Below, piece after piece: positions 28,326-37,555 of a stretch of DNA of 64,000 bases. How positions within the stretch are numbered: position 1 is the first letter of the stretch; each line of letters begins with the position of its first letter. A program made the translations under genes and the position numbers. The stretch spans positions 1-64,000 of the forward strand of contig DATLOZ010000009.1 in the NCBI GenBank assembly GCA_035535995.1, in the 5' to 3' direction. The stretch comes from JANYCO01 sp035535995 (lineage in GTDB: Bacteria > Bacteroidota > Bacteroidia > Cytophagales > Cytophagaceae). The notes below the pieces were generated by a model that worked only from the letters and a program-made list of their open reading frames with translations, did no database searches and was not told the origin of the DNA.

Positions 28326-28380
28326 GTTATGAATTATGAGTTATGAATTAACTCATAATTCATAACTCACAATTCATAAC
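28326..28380. repeat. AT-rich palindromic intergenic repeat, family 1
   Basis: 25-base arms (28326-28350 and 28356-28380) pair with one mismatch around a 5-base loop; the unit is GTTATGAATTATGAG. It begins directly after the queE stop. Related units occur near 26190, 48891, 49630, 53935, 55335 and 63396, always between genes. Confidence 0.75.
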
Positions 28381-28382
28381 TT

Positions 28383-29018
28383 TTAAGGTATGTTCATATA
28401 CTTATGCACCTGTAGCGATACTTCCCATGTTGGATTATTTTTTACATAATCAATGATCAACGGCAGCATGTCTTGCTGCTTGGACCATTCGGGTTGCAGA
28501 AAAAATTTAGTTGTATTCTGAGCAGGTTGATTTTGTTGGATCAGTTGAAAATGTTTTTCCGCAAAATCGAAATCTGATTTGTTGTATATGATCGCTTTCA
28601 ATTCGTGTACGAAGGGATAAATACTCTCGACCGGTTCTTTGAATTTTTTGGGAGAAAGACATACCCAATCCCATTTTCCTGTAAGCGGATAAGCACCGGA
28701 AGTTTCGATATGTGTGCGAAAACCGGCTTCTTTCAAGGCTTCTGTGAGTGCTGTCAAATCATACATCAGCGGCTCTCCTCCGGTGATCACTGCTATGCGA
28801 CCAGGAAAACCAGAAGCTTCGCGCACCATTTCTTCTACCGTTTTTTTCGGATGTTTGTCTGCTTCCCAGGATTCTTTTACGTCGCACCAATGACAGCCTA
28901 CATCGCATCCGCCCAGTCTTATAAAATAAGCGGCATGCCCTTGATAGAAGCCTTCTCCCTGGATGGTGTAGAATGCTTCCATTACTGGATAGGAGACCGA
29001 AGATACCGTAGTTTGCAT
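28383..29018 (-). CDS. queE: 7-carboxy-7-deazaguanine synthase (radical SAM)
   Basis: 211 residues. QueE turns 6-carboxytetrahydropterin into 7-carboxy-7-deazaguanine, a key step to queuosine. The iron-sulfur motif is CDVGCHWCD (C-x3-C-x2-C), preceded by the family opener EAFYTIQGEGFYQGHAAYFI. The SAM-binding region has VITGGEPLM and HIETSGAYPL. The C-terminus (FFLQPEWSKQQDML, SLQVHKYMNIP) is normal. It lies 7 bases after folD, so the two are co-transcribed. No other queuosine genes are in the window. Confidence 0.93.
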   Translation of the reverse strand: MQTTVSSVSYPVMEAFYTIQGEGFYQGHAAYFIRLGGCDVGCHWCDVKESWEADKHPKKTVEEMVREASGFPGRIAVITGGEPLMYDLTALTEALKEAGFRTHIETSGAYPLTGKWDWVCLSPKKFKEPVESIYPFVHELKAIIYNKSDFDFAEKHFQLIQQNQPAQNTTKFFLQPEWSKQQDMLPLIIDYVKNNPTWEVSLQVHKYMNIP

Positions 29019-29025
29019 TGAATTT

Positions 29026-29907
29026 TTATCCGTATATTTCTTTCTTCGAAGCTTTCAATGTATTACTCAGCAGCGAGCAAATAGTCATCAATCCTACGCC
29101 ACCTGGCACAGGGGTAATATGACTTGCCTTTGCTGCTACCTCATCAAACTTCACATCGCCGATCAGGCGGAAGCCTGATTTCTTGCTGGCATCAGCAATA
29201 CGGTGAATTCCTACATCGATCACTACGGCGTTGTCTTTCACCATGTCTGCCGTTACAAATTCCGGCTTCCCAATCGCTACGATCAGGATATCTGCCTGAC
29301 GAGTGATCTCACGAAGGTTGGAAGTTTTGCTGTGACAGATCGTGACCGTACTATTTCCCGGATAAGTATTTTTAGACATCAGGATACTCATCGGAGACCC
29401 TACAATATTGCTCCTTCCCAGTACTACACAATGTTTTCCTTCTGTAGGAATTTTATAACGTTCTAAAATTTCCAACACGCCATTCGGAGTGGCTGAGATA
29501 TAAGACGGCAGCCCAAGCGCCATACGGCCTACGTTGGAAGGATGAAAACCGTCTACATCTTTTTCCGGAAGGATGGTGTGTGTAATTTTATCGGCAGACA
29601 AATGTTTTGGCAGCGGTAATTGTACAATCAATCCATCTATGTCAGGATTGTTGTTGATGGCTATCACCTGGTCGAGCAATTCTTTTTCGGTGCAGGTTTC
29701 AGGCAATTTGATATGAGTAGATTTAAATCCTACACGTTCGCAGGATTTTACTTTATTGTTTACATAGGTTTCGCTGGCACCGTCGTGTCCTACAATGATT
29801 GCTGCCAGGTGAGGAATTTTCCCGCCTTTAGCCTTGATGGATTTTACTTCTTCGGTGATCTCGTTGAGAATTTCTTCCGATAATTTTTTGCCGTCCAGGA
29901 GAACCAT
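29026..29907 (-). CDS. folD: Bifunctional methylenetetrahydrofolate dehydrogenase / cyclohydrolase
   Basis: 293 residues, full FolD length. It interconverts 5,10-methylene- and 10-formyl-tetrahydrofolate with NADP. The catalytic Lys sits in [14 protein letters not shown]. Other marks are [27 protein letters not shown], the cofactor-binding [14 protein letters not shown] and the closing [16 protein letters not shown]. First gene of folD-queE. Its substrate links it to the one-carbon pathway fed by gcvT a few kilobases away, but the two are not in one operon. Confidence 0.96.
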   Translation of the reverse strand: MVLLDGKKLSEEILNEITEEVKSIKAKGGKIPHLAAIIVGHDGASETYVNNKVKSCERVGFKSTHIKLPETCTEKELLDQVIAINNNPDIDGLIVQLPLPKHLSADKITHTILPEKDVDGFHPSNVGRMALGLPSYISATPNGVLEILERYKIPTEGKHCVVLGRSNIVGSPMSILMSKNTYPGNSTVTICHSKTSNLREITRQADILIVAIGKPEFVTADMVKDNAVVIDVGIHRIADASKKSGFRLIGDVKFDEVAAKASHITPVPGGVGLMTICSLLSNTLKASKKEIYG

Positions 29908-30011
29908 GATGTTTTTGATTTTTAAATTCTATTGTACCACCACTTTGAGCGTGGCACCAGTAAGTACTCTGTAAAGGTACTATTATTTTCAGGTTGTTAC
30001 AATTTCGTATT

Positions 30012-30479
30012 TTAATAGCGAGAAAGAATTTTCTGCAATTCAGTCACTGCTTCCTTTTTACTACTTAGGAATCTAGCGATATCTGCGATCATTATAGCCC
30101 CATATCCGAGGGGCAGAAAAAACGAAAATAGCAAAGGCAGCTTTTGTATATAAAGAAATAGATAAAGCCCTATGGTAGCAAGTGCAAAAATGGTTGTGAG
30201 CAATCGTATTCGTTGTTTTACTACGGTCACATTTCCTTCGATCATACAACCTTGAGCAGTTGGATTGATCTGTCCGGCAACTGTACAATATGGCATTTTT
30301 TGGGGTTTGCGGATATTGCCAGAGGTATCGCTGGTGAAAATTGTGTAGTTGTATTGAAATTTATTTTCAGTAAGTTTTCCGTCAAAAAATTTCCCGGTCT
30401 CTAATACGTTTGTGCTGATATTATTCATCAGGTGTTGGCAATCGGAGAGGCTTAGCTTGGTGGAGAAGGAGAATTTCAT
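30012..30479 (-). CDS. Small protein with two membrane spans, unknown
   Basis: 155 residues. The first 90 are soluble and beta-rich (YNYTIFTSDTSGNIRKPQ, CTVAGQINPTAQGCMIEGN); two hydrophobic segments follow (LLTTIFALATIGLYLFLYIQ and LLFSFFLPLGYGAIMIADIA), then a short basic tail. Family not recognised. It sits 60 bases after the antitoxin-like gene on the same strand; the short frame between them touches its ATG. Confidence 0.65.
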   Translation of the reverse strand: MKFSFSTKLSLSDCQHLMNNISTNVLETGKFFDGKLTENKFQYNYTIFTSDTSGNIRKPQKMPYCTVAGQINPTAQGCMIEGNVTVVKQRIRLLTTIFALATIGLYLFLYIQKLPLLFSFFLPLGYGAIMIADIARFLSSKKEAVTELQKILSRY

Positions 30480-30539
30480 TATTGAAAATATTGATCCATG
30501 ATCATTAAATCTTTTTTAGTAGGGAAGATTCGGACCATA

Positions 30540-30779
30540 CTATTTCTTTAGGCATTCATCAAAAAAATTCTGTACTGCTTTATTAGAGATTACTCTTCCG
30601 GATTTTATTTTTTTTAAACTTTGTTTTAATCCAGCAATTTGTTTTTTAGTCAAAATTGGTTCTTCTGTCGTTTGAGTATTTCTTGACTGAACAATTGTTT
30701 GAATCGCTTTCAAGAAATCAATATCCTCGATATTTTCGATGCTTTGATGTAATTCGGTTTTTATTTTAACAGCTTTCAT
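30540..30779 (-). CDS. Antitoxin-like small protein (orphan)
   Basis: 79 residues, helical and charged. An N-terminal strand and helix (MKAVKIKTELHQSIENIEDI) and a C-terminal segment (LTKKQIAGLKQSLKKIKSGR, AVQNFFDECLKK) recall small type II antitoxins common in Bacteroidota. No RelE/ParE toxin follows: the next frame (30480-30539) is only 19 codons. It may be an orphan antitoxin or the remains of a toxin-antitoxin pair. It lies 38 bases after lepA. Confidence 0.55.
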   Translation of the reverse strand: MKAVKIKTELHQSIENIEDIDFLKAIQTIVQSRNTQTTEEPILTKKQIAGLKQSLKKIKSGRVISNKAVQNFFDECLKK

Positions 30780-30817
30780 TCTATTAATTTAGAAATTTTA
30801 AACCAATTAGTCAAATA

Positions 30818-32605
30818 CTAATCCAGCTTCAACACCGCCATAAATGCTTCCTGCGGAATCTCCACATTTCCTACCTGGCGCATGCGTTTCTTTCCTTTCT
30901 TCTGTTTTTCCAAAAGTTTACGCTTACGCGAAATATCACCACCATAACATTTTGCTAATACGTCTTTTCGCATTGCACTTAACGTTTCACGGGAAATGAT
31001 CTTCGCACCGATCGCTGCCTGGATGGCGATTTCAAACTGTTGTCTTGGGATCAGCTCTTTTAATTTCTCGCACAATTTTCTTCCCCATTCATACGATTTG
31101 TCGCGGTGTACAATTGCCGACAATGCGTCTACACGTTCGCCGTTGAGTAGAATATCGAGCTTCGACATGTTGGACGTGCGGTAGCCAATCAGTTCGTAAT
31201 CCAGAGAAGCGTATCCTCTGGAAATTGATTTTAATTTATCGAAGAAATCAAATACCATTTCCGAAAGCGGCATTTCAAAATTCATTTCTACACGTTCGGA
31301 AGTAAGATAAGTTTGGTTCTTCAGCGTTCCGCGTTTATCCATACACAAGGTCATGATCGGCCCGATGTAGTCGGACTTTGTAATGATCTGTGCTTTAATA
31401 TAAGGTTCTTCGATATGCTCGATCTTCGATGGATCGGGCATTTCGGAAGGTGCGTTTACAATATGTTTTTCTCCTTTGGTATCGAATACCCAAAACTGCA
31501 CAGAAGGCACAGTAGTGATCACGGTCTGGTCAAACTCGCGCTCCAGACGCTCTTGCACGATCTCCATATGCAGCATACCCAGGAAACCGCAACGGAAGCC
31601 AAAGCCAAGTGCCGCAGAGGTTTCAAGCTCCCATACGAGCGAAGCATCGTTCAACTGCAGTTTTTCCATCGCATCGCGCAAGTCTTCGAAGTCGGAAGTA
31701 TCTACAGGATATACTCCTGCAAAAACCATTGGTTTCACTTCTGTAAAACCTTTGATCACATTCTTACTAGGATTTTCTACGTGTGTGATCGTGTCACCTA
31801 CTTTTACTTCTTTAGCGGTTTTGATACCAGAGATCAGGTAGCCTACATCGCCAGCTTCTACCTGCTCGCGCGGCTCCTTGGTTAAGCGCAGGATACCGAT
31901 CTCATCGGCGTAGTATTCTTTGCCTGTGGCTACGAATTTTACTTTGTCGCCTTTTTTAATAATGCCATTATAACATCTGAAAATTACTTCGATCCCGCGG
32001 AAAGAGTTGAATACAGAGTCGAAGATCAAGGCTTGCAGCGGAGCATTTTTATCTCCTTTCGGAGCAGGAATTCTTTTTACGATCGCTTCCAATACGCCGT
32101 ATACGCCTTCTCCAGTCTTGCCGGAGGCGCTTAGAATACCATCACGGTCGCAACCTAGCAGGTCTACCATTTGATCTTTGATCTCTTCCGGCATGGCGCC
32201 AGGAAGGTCTATTTTATTGAGTACGGGAATGATCTCAAGATTATTTTCCATTGCCAGGTAAAGATTGGAAATGGTCTGCGCCTGGATTCCTTGTGCGGCG
32301 TCTACCAGGAGCAGCGCACCTTCGCAAGCAGCAATAGAGCGCGATACTTCGTATGAAAAATCGACGTGGCCTGGAGTATCGATCAGGTTGAGTGTGTATT
32401 TTTTACCATCTAAGACATAGTCCATCTGGATCGCGTGGCTCTTAATGGTAATCCCTCTTTCTTTTTCCAGGTCCATATCATCCAGCACTTGTGCTTCCAT
32501 CTGGCGGTTGGTCACCGTGTTGGTATACTCCAGCAGACGGTCGGCCAGGGTGCTTTTGCCGTGGTCAATATGTGCGATGATGCAGAAATTACGTATATTT
32601 TCCAT
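30818..32605 (-). CDS. lepA: Elongation factor 4 (ribosomal back-translocase)
   Basis: 595 residues from the ATG at 32605 ([20 protein letters not shown]), the standard LepA start; longer in-frame starts are unsupported. GTPase motifs: AHIDHGKST (P-loop), [14 protein letters not shown]. Later regions are typical of EF4: [29 protein letters not shown], and the LepA-specific C-terminus ([53 protein letters not shown]). EF4 rescues stalled or mistranslocated ribosomes. A TAAATTTG -7 box lies at 32663-32670. Confidence 0.98.
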   Translation of the reverse strand: MENIRNFCIIAHIDHGKSTLADRLLEYTNTVTNRQMEAQVLDDMDLEKERGITIKSHAIQMDYVLDGKKYTLNLIDTPGHVDFSYEVSRSIAACEGALLLVDAAQGIQAQTISNLYLAMENNLEIIPVLNKIDLPGAMPEEIKDQMVDLLGCDRDGILSASGKTGEGVYGVLEAIVKRIPAPKGDKNAPLQALIFDSVFNSFRGIEVIFRCYNGIIKKGDKVKFVATGKEYYADEIGILRLTKEPREQVEAGDVGYLISGIKTAKEVKVGDTITHVENPSKNVIKGFTEVKPMVFAGVYPVDTSDFEDLRDAMEKLQLNDASLVWELETSAALGFGFRCGFLGMLHMEIVQERLEREFDQTVITTVPSVQFWVFDTKGEKHIVNAPSEMPDPSKIEHIEEPYIKAQIITKSDYIGPIMTLCMDKRGTLKNQTYLTSERVEMNFEMPLSEMVFDFFDKLKSISRGYASLDYELIGYRTSNMSKLDILLNGERVDALSAIVHRDKSYEWGRKLCEKLKELIPRQQFEIAIQAAIGAKIISRETLSAMRKDVLAKCYGGDISRKRKLLEKQKKGKKRMRQVGNVEIPQEAFMAVLKLD

Positions 32606-33023
32606 TGTTGTGTGATGCAAATAGTAAAGACCGTTTATCCTTAAACAGTCCGAATAAGGGTGCAAATTTAACAATATTTATCGTTTTTCTGTAGAATAAA
32701 AATCCAGAATCAGAATCCCTTAAAATCACTCCCGGCTTTTGTTGTCTTTTACTCTTTTTGTCCTGAATATTAAGTTTTTTACTCCAACCCAAACTAAGTA
32801 TTCATCACTCTACCGGAGGCATGGCTATATTGAGGTTACTAACGAAGAATTGGGAAAAATTCATCCGGCATTAGAAATGCATACACCGATTAAGATTTCG
32901 TTTTAGTAATTTTTATACTTAAAAATCAGTATTTGTTTCACGTATATTCCACATTTTTTTTCTGTGGAGTTTCTTTTTTGAAATCAATGTTTATCTTTAT
33001 AGATGCTATACCAGTAAAAATTT
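32606..33023. other. Intergenic region with lepA promoter box and a gene-tail remnant
   Basis: 418 bases between divergent genes. Minus strand: TAAATTTG (32663-32670) could be the lepA -7 box, about 58 bases before the ATG, though no good -33 partner is seen. Plus strand: an open frame without a start ends at 32905 and reads like the end of a longer protein (see the separate entry). Confidence 0.45.
32731..32905 (+). pseudogene. Possible remnant: C-terminal tail of a lost protein
   Basis: An open frame without a sensible start ends with YRRHGYIEVTNEELGKIHPA and LEMHTPIKISF, then TAG at 32903-32905. The composition looks like a real coding tail rather than random AT-rich DNA, but the family is unknown and the upstream part is missing. 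Could be chance. Confidence 0.3.
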
Positions 33024-33941
33024 GTGCAAAATTTCAACTTGATTCTCTCTAACGTCAAACGTTTTTTTCGTAAAATTTTAAACCCAGGTTTCGATTCTAT
33101 AGTGTGGCAGACCATTTACAGCATAGAATTGATGGGGCTTGGCATGTCAATCATTTATCTGGCGTACGACCTTTTCTGGAACGAAAATCCCTTTCATTGC
33201 CTGATTGCGTCAATGATCCTTCCGGTCTATTTTATTTTTATCATTTTGATCCTTAAATATCCGGGCAAGAAGATCATCCAGCATATGGTGGTTATCGTGA
33301 ATTTTATGGCAGTGATCGCTAGCTTTATTTTTCTTGCGGGTACGCATTACGTCAGCACTCCTACTGTCATCGATTTTTCTTTGTCACTATTGGTGATCAT
33401 GATCGTATACCGTGGCTGGCAGCGGATCTTGTGGTCTGTACTGCATGCTATCTTGATCACTGTATTTCTCACGCTTTCGATCTTGTCTTATACCGATCCG
33501 GAGCCTAACACTTATTTGGTACAGCCTCACAATGATTTTATATTTGCCCACATCGAAGTCTTTTCAAGATTGCTGATCATTTTTATTCTGGGACATACGT
33601 TCATCAAAGACTACGATCAGCAGCGGCTCTTGGTCTTTAATAAAAATGAAGAGGTAAATCACCTGAATAAAAATCTGGAAGAACTGGTAAAGCTCCGTAC
33701 CGAAAAATTGAACGATCTGAATAAACGGCTGCGCGATTATTCTTTTCTAAACTCACACAAAGTAAGAGCGCCGCTCGCGCGGATCATGGGGATCATGAAT
33801 CTCATTCATGCTGAAGAGCAGAAAACCGAAAACGAAAACCTGCGAAAATACTTGGACCTACTGCAAGACAGCGCCGAAGAACTGGACCGCGTGATCAATG
33901 AAATGAACGCTCATCTTTCCGATCAGAATTTACAGAATTGA
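33024..33941 (+). CDS. Membrane protein with HisKA-like helix but no ATPase domain
   Basis: 305 residues from a GTG at 33024; no ATG fits well upstream of the first membrane span. Six or so hydrophobic segments fill residues 30-200 (IELMGLGMSIIYLAYDLF, ASMILPVYFIFIILIL, HMVVIVNFMAVIASFIFLAG, ILWSVLHAILITVFLTLSIL, LLIIFILGHTFI). A coiled coil follows (NEEVNHLNKNLEELVKLRTE), then FLNSHKVRAPLARIMGIMNL, which looks like a HisKA dimerisation helix with its His (SHKVRAPL). The protein stops about 60 residues later, so the HATPase domain is missing. It may be phosphorylated by a partner kinase, or be a truncated sensor. Confidence 0.7.
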   Translation: MQNFNLILSNVKRFFRKILNPGFDSIVWQTIYSIELMGLGMSIIYLAYDLFWNENPFHCLIASMILPVYFIFIILILKYPGKKIIQHMVVIVNFMAVIASFIFLAGTHYVSTPTVIDFSLSLLVIMIVYRGWQRILWSVLHAILITVFLTLSILSYTDPEPNTYLVQPHNDFIFAHIEVFSRLLIIFILGHTFIKDYDQQRLLVFNKNEEVNHLNKNLEELVKLRTEKLNDLNKRLRDYSFLNSHKVRAPLARIMGIMNLIHAEEQKTENENLRKYLDLLQDSAEELDRVINEMNAHLSDQNLQN

Positions 33942-33969
33942 GGTGAATTTGATTTTTGATTCTGTAATT

Positions 33970-34557
33970 CTAACTCAGGCTTTTCTTTATTTCCTCGCTA
34001 TCCGGTGCTATCGCTGGGCCGTAGAAGTTTTCCAGAATTCCTTCTTCATTCAGAATATACTTCGAAAAATTCCACACCGGCACTTGTTGATTCCATCCGT
34101 TTTTCTTTTCATCGGTTAACCATTGATATATTTCATTTTGATTGGGGGCCAATACAGAATGTTTTTTGAAAAGTGGGAATGTAACACCAAAATTCACCTT
34201 GCAAAACTGCTCGATCTCTTTATCCGTGCCGGTTTCCTGGTCATTGAAGTCGTTGGCGGGAAAGCCAAGGATCACAAGTTTGGATTCATTTTCTTTGTAA
34301 AGTTTTTCGAGTGCTTCGTACTGGTTCGTATAGCCACAGTTGGAGGCTACATTTACCACCATGATCTTTTTTCCCTTGAACGTATCCATAGAAATTTCTT
34401 TACCATTGTTAGCCGTAGCTTTCAGCTCAAAAAATGAAACAGGAGGTTTTATCTGTTGTTTGTTCGACAATCGTTTTCCACCCTTATCACTTTTCTTTCT
34501 CATTCTTATAAAGAGAGGGTAAACCCACTTGAGCAATCGTTGTCTTATCGTATACAT
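33970..34557 (-). CDS. Glutathione peroxidase family protein (thioredoxin fold)
   Basis: 195 residues. Residues 40-195 carry the glutathione-peroxidase fold: MVVNVASNCGYTNQYEALEK with the peroxidatic Cys (not selenocysteine), LGFPANDFNDQETGTDKEIE with a second Cys in QFCKVNFGVTFPLF, and the Trp-Asn of VPVWNFSKYILN. In bacteria such Cys forms usually reduce peroxides using thioredoxin. The basic N-terminal 40 residues are an unusual extension; a later start is possible. Convergent with the HisKA-like membrane gene. Confidence 0.9.
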   Translation of the reverse strand: MYTIRQRLLKWVYPLFIRMRKKSDKGGKRLSNKQQIKPPVSFFELKATANNGKEISMDTFKGKKIMVVNVASNCGYTNQYEALEKLYKENESKLVILGFPANDFNDQETGTDKEIEQFCKVNFGVTFPLFKKHSVLAPNQNEIYQWLTDEKKNGWNQQVPVWNFSKYILNEEGILENFYGPAIAPDSEEIKKSLS

Positions 34558-34637
34558 ATTTTAAAAATTTGGATTATGAATTAAACAAAATTCAAATTTA
34601 AAAATCAAAAATCAAAAAATCATTCTATCTCATATAA

Positions 34638-34676
34638 AATAAGAGAGGGAACGTATAATACGCTCCCTCTCTTATT
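34638..34676 (-). terminator. Terminator after amt
   Basis: 19-base arms (34638-34656 and 34658-34676) around one base, with one mismatch; the outer part is AATAAGAGAGGGA / TCCCTCTCTTATT. It lies 18 bases past the amt stop. Confidence 0.85.
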
Positions 34677-34694
34677 AACCACAAGGATAAGATA

Positions 34695-36032
34695 TTATTC
34701 CATACCCCAGGTAAGTTTTTCACCGTGTTGAGTAACATCAAGACCTGTTTTCTCATCTTCTTCAGATACACGAAGAGGAGCAACAAGGTTGGTCAGGAAC
34801 AACAGTACGAAAGAACCACCGAAAGCGAATGCTACTACAATCAGCAATGCAAGCAAGTGTTTGGTGAACAGAGCGGTCTCTCCATAGAATAGACCTTGTT
34901 CTACTACTACACTGTTGATTGCTGTAGAAGCGAAGATACCAGTAAAGATCATTCCGCTGATTCCACCAATACCGTGGCAAGGGAATACATCCAAAGTATC
35001 GTCGATGCTTGTTCTTGCTCTCCAAGTTACCATCAGGTTAGAGATGATAGAAGAAACAACGCCGATGAAGATACTTACAGGAATAGTTACGAAACCAGCA
35101 GCAGGAGTAATGGCCACAAGACCTACTACTACACCGATACAGAAGCCCATTGCAGAAGGAGCTTTTCCTTTTACAGAATCAAAAAGGATCCAAGCCAGAC
35201 CAGCAGCAGCAGCAGCAGTGTTGGTAGCACCGAAAGCAGAAACAGCCAGGGTGTTAGCTCCTACCGCAGAACCTGCGTTGAAACCAAACCAACCTACCCA
35301 AAGAAGACCTGTACCAAGCAATACATAAGGAATGTTAGCAGGCTCAGTGATCACTGGAGTTTTTCTCTTACCTAGGTAAAGAGCAGCCGCTAGTGCAGCG
35401 CAACCAGCAGAAATGTGTACTACGGTACCACCAGCAAAGTCAAGAACTCCCATTTTGCAAAGGAAACCGTCAGGGTGCCAAGTCCAGTGAGCAAGCGGAG
35501 CATAGATCAGCATGCTGAACAGACAAGCGAAAAGGATATAAGAAGTGAATTTTACTCTTTCAGAGAAAGAACCGGTGATAAGCGCCGGAGTGATCACCGC
35601 GAATTTCAATTGGAAGAAAGCGAACAAAGCCAGAGGAATAGTGGAAGCATATACCCAAGGTTTGCCATCCAATACACCTTTAAACATAAAGTGCGTAGCT
35701 GGGTTTCCGATAAAACCACCGATGTCTTCGCCAAATGCAAGGCTATAACCTACTACGATCCACAAAACAGAGATGATACCCATACAGATAAAACTCTGAA
35801 GCATGGTAGAGATAAGGTTTTTTGCATTTACCATCCCGCCATAAAACAACGCCAGACCTGGAGTCATCAACAATACGAGAGCTGCAGATACTAGCATCCA
35901 GGCAGTATCACCTGAATTCAACCCCTCTGTTACAATCGGACCAGGCACCTTATCGAAAATCAGGGCCAGTATACTGATAATAACCAACGCTACGAATGGT
36001 ATTATCGACAGCTGTTTGTCTTGTTTAGTCAT
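34695..36032 (-). CDS. amt: Ammonium transporter
   Basis: 445 residues with about eleven membrane spans, the usual Amt layout. Family marks include LVLLMTPGLALFYGGMVNAK, AVITPALITGSFSERVKFTS, and DFAGGTVVHISAGCAALAAA. The pore twin-His pair is present: YAPLAHWTWHPDG and DVFPCHGIGGISG. It moves ammonium into the cell. The usual partner glnK (PII) does not lie beside it in this window. A candidate promoter is at 36072-36105 and a strong terminator follows, so it is transcribed alone. Confidence 0.96.
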   Translation of the reverse strand: MTKQDKQLSIIPFVALVIISILALIFDKVPGPIVTEGLNSGDTAWMLVSAALVLLMTPGLALFYGGMVNAKNLISTMLQSFICMGIISVLWIVVGYSLAFGEDIGGFIGNPATHFMFKGVLDGKPWVYASTIPLALFAFFQLKFAVITPALITGSFSERVKFTSYILFACLFSMLIYAPLAHWTWHPDGFLCKMGVLDFAGGTVVHISAGCAALAAALYLGKRKTPVITEPANIPYVLLGTGLLWVGWFGFNAGSAVGANTLAVSAFGATNTAAAAAGLAWILFDSVKGKAPSAMGFCIGVVVGLVAITPAAGFVTIPVSIFIGVVSSIISNLMVTWRARTSIDDTLDVFPCHGIGGISGMIFTGIFASTAINSVVVEQGLFYGETALFTKHLLALLIVVAFAFGGSFVLLFLTNLVAPLRVSEEDEKTGLDVTQHGEKLTWGME

Positions 36033-36071
36033 ATTAGTTTGTTTTAGTGTTAAAATTGATTGTTACTTTGA

Positions 36072-36105
36072 CAAAAATATTATGTTTTTTGAAAAAGTCA
36101 TCAAA
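36072..36105 (-). promoter_or_regulatory. Candidate amt promoter
   Basis: On the minus strand TTTG (36105-36102), a 22-base spacer and TATTTTTG (36079-36072) fit the Bacteroidota TTTG/TAnnTTTG pattern with a slightly long spacer, about 40 bases before the amt ATG. Confidence 0.45.
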
Positions 36106-36470
36106 ATTTAGACACTATTTTTAATTTTTTTGAAAAAAAGTTAAAACTAAAGAAATTATTTTCACTAAAAGGGTAAAAAATTGACGATTTTTTATATTTT
36201 ATAAAATAGACCCCTTATTTATAAGGCAGAACTTCTATAAAAATGGATTTATATGGATTTTGTTGTTCAATAAAGAGAGAATAGAACAAATTTATTAGAA
36301 ATACCAGCCAAACAAGTTATCTCTATGAATAATTTAGCCCAAAAATGCATCTTCAAAAATTGACTGGATTTAAGCTTTTGGGTACACATATATAAGTAAG
36401 AGCCCTAAAAATTAAGCTGATTTTAAAAAAGCTGAAATTGGATTGCATGAAATTTAAACCCATTTCAAAT
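36106..36470. other. AT-rich intergenic region upstream of amt
   Basis: Very AT-rich stretch with no supportable gene on either strand. It lies between the amt promoter and the terminator of the 35-residue peptide gene. No clear operator or riboswitch was seen. Confidence 0.4.
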
Positions 36471-36501
36471 AAAAAAGACTTCCCGGAAGGAAGTCTTTTT
36501 T
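36471..36501 (-). terminator. Terminator of the 35-residue membrane peptide gene
   Basis: AAAAAAGACTTCC (36471-36483) pairs perfectly with GGAAGTCTTTTTT (36489-36501), loop CGGAA. Placed 22 bases after the stop of the small gene, with a T-run on the minus strand. Confidence 0.85.
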
Positions 36502-36523
36502 ATGATGTCTTAAAAAAACCTAC

Positions 36524-36631
36524 TTATAGAAGATTTTTTACAACTGCTACGATTACCAGGCAAGTGATAGCGATCGCTATTACAATCACGTTAGGTTTTA
36601 CAGCAGCTACTTTCTTTTGTGTTTGTTCCAT
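36524..36631 (-). CDS. 35-residue single-span membrane peptide
   Basis: The frame from the ATG at 36631 encodes a hydrophilic start (MEQTQKKVAAVKPN) and one hydrophobic helix (VIVIAIAITCLVIVAVV) ending KNLL. The Lys/Gln-rich N-terminus and clean helix look designed, and a textbook terminator follows 22 bases after the stop, which supports a real transcript. It may act as a small regulatory membrane peptide. No homologue is recognised. A longer frame exists upstream but is AT-rich and unlikely. Confidence 0.6.
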   Translation of the reverse strand: MEQTQKKVAAVKPNVIVIAIAITCLVIVAVVKNLL

Positions 36632-36997
36632 GATTATTGATGTTTTAAATATTAATTTCTTTATTTTATATCGTAAAAATATTATAAAAGTTTTACAAAA
36701 AAATTGACACCAACGCTTCGAAATGGAGGTCAACTTGCAAAAAATCAGCTTTATATCGCCATTTTCATTTTTAGTTCCATAAAAAACTCAAAATACAGAT
36801 CATTTTATATAGGAGTTTCTGCTTTGAGAACTTTATTCTCTCAAAAGTCTATTCAAAACCTATCCTATAAAAAAAAATCAAACTTTTTTTAAAAACCTCA
36901 TTTATAAGCTAAAAAGAGCTTTTTTGAAAAAAAATATTTTTCACCTTATGAAAAAACATCTTCCTAAGCATCTTATTTACAGATTGATTCTTAAAAA
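36632..36997. other. AT-rich intergenic region between divergent small genes
   Basis: 366 AT-rich bases. It must hold the promoter of the 35-residue peptide gene (minus) and that of the secreted 148-residue protein (plus), but neither shows a full consensus match. No other feature seen. Confidence 0.4.
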
Positions 36998-37444
36998 ATG
37001 AAAAAATTAATCCATACCCTTTTATTATCTTCAATTTTCATGAATCTACAGGCTCAGGATAAAACCAACCTTTATGGAGAATGGAAAATAACGTCAGAAG
37101 ACAGTCTTTTGACATTAATAAAGGTAAAAAATGATCCCCAAGACTTTCCGAGATATGATTGGGGTCGCTTTCTCTGTTTTTTAGAAAATGGTTCTTATCA
37201 GGAACACGCCTCCGCTCCCTGTGGACTGGATGACAACCGATATAGCTATTCCGGAAAATGGAATTTCAATGTAAAAAACAAAACCATTGAGCTTGCCTCT
37301 CTAAAAGCCGGAAGTAAACGCCCGGATATTTATCATCATTATACGCTTTTATCTTCTGGCGTTATTCAACTCATTGAAGTCACAGATAAAAAACTGGTAT
37401 TGAAAATTATCATTCCCTGGGAAAAAATATCAGATAAGAATTAA
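36998..37444 (+). CDS. Secreted lipocalin-like small protein
   Basis: 148 residues with a signal peptide (LIHTLLLSSIFMNLQAQ). The mature part is a single beta-rich domain opening LYGEWKITSEDS, with FLENGSYQEH, YSYSGKWNFNVKNKTIELAS and VIQLIEVTDKKLVLKI, as in the lipocalin-like domains frequent in Bacteroidota. Ligand unknown. It stands alone, convergent with the transporter-like gene. Confidence 0.7.
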   Translation: MKKLIHTLLLSSIFMNLQAQDKTNLYGEWKITSEDSLLTLIKVKNDPQDFPRYDWGRFLCFLENGSYQEHASAPCGLDDNRYSYSGKWNFNVKNKTIELASLKAGSKRPDIYHHYTLLSSGVIQLIEVTDKKLVLKIIIPWEKISDKN

Positions 37445-37488
37445 GTTTTTTCACACTCAAGATCCCCACTCCCCTAAAAAAGCTCAAT

Positions 37489-37519
37489 CCCGGCCATGGA
37501 TGGGGTATTTATGGCCGGG
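37489..37519. terminator. Hairpin between convergent genes
   Basis: CCCGGCCAT (37489-37497) pairs perfectly with ATGGCCGGG (37511-37519) around a 13-base loop. GC-rich but without a clear T-run, so it may be a terminator for either side or just a structured spacer. Confidence 0.5.
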
Positions 37520-37555
37520 GACTGAAACACAAAAAATATAACAAAGAGAACTTTT

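Noticed and set aside
30480..30539. 19-codon frame as a toxin gene
   Set aside because: Too short for any known toxin; mentioned only as a possible remnant.
32589..32792. Minus-strand frame upstream of lepA start
   Set aside because: Overlaps the lepA start and promoter box, Lys-rich and AT-driven, no protein-like pattern.
36704..36892. Plus-strand 62-codon frame in the AT-rich gap
   Set aside because: Composition is dominated by AT-rich codons (poly-Lys, Ser, Phe), no promoter or ribosome-binding site, no recognisable pattern.
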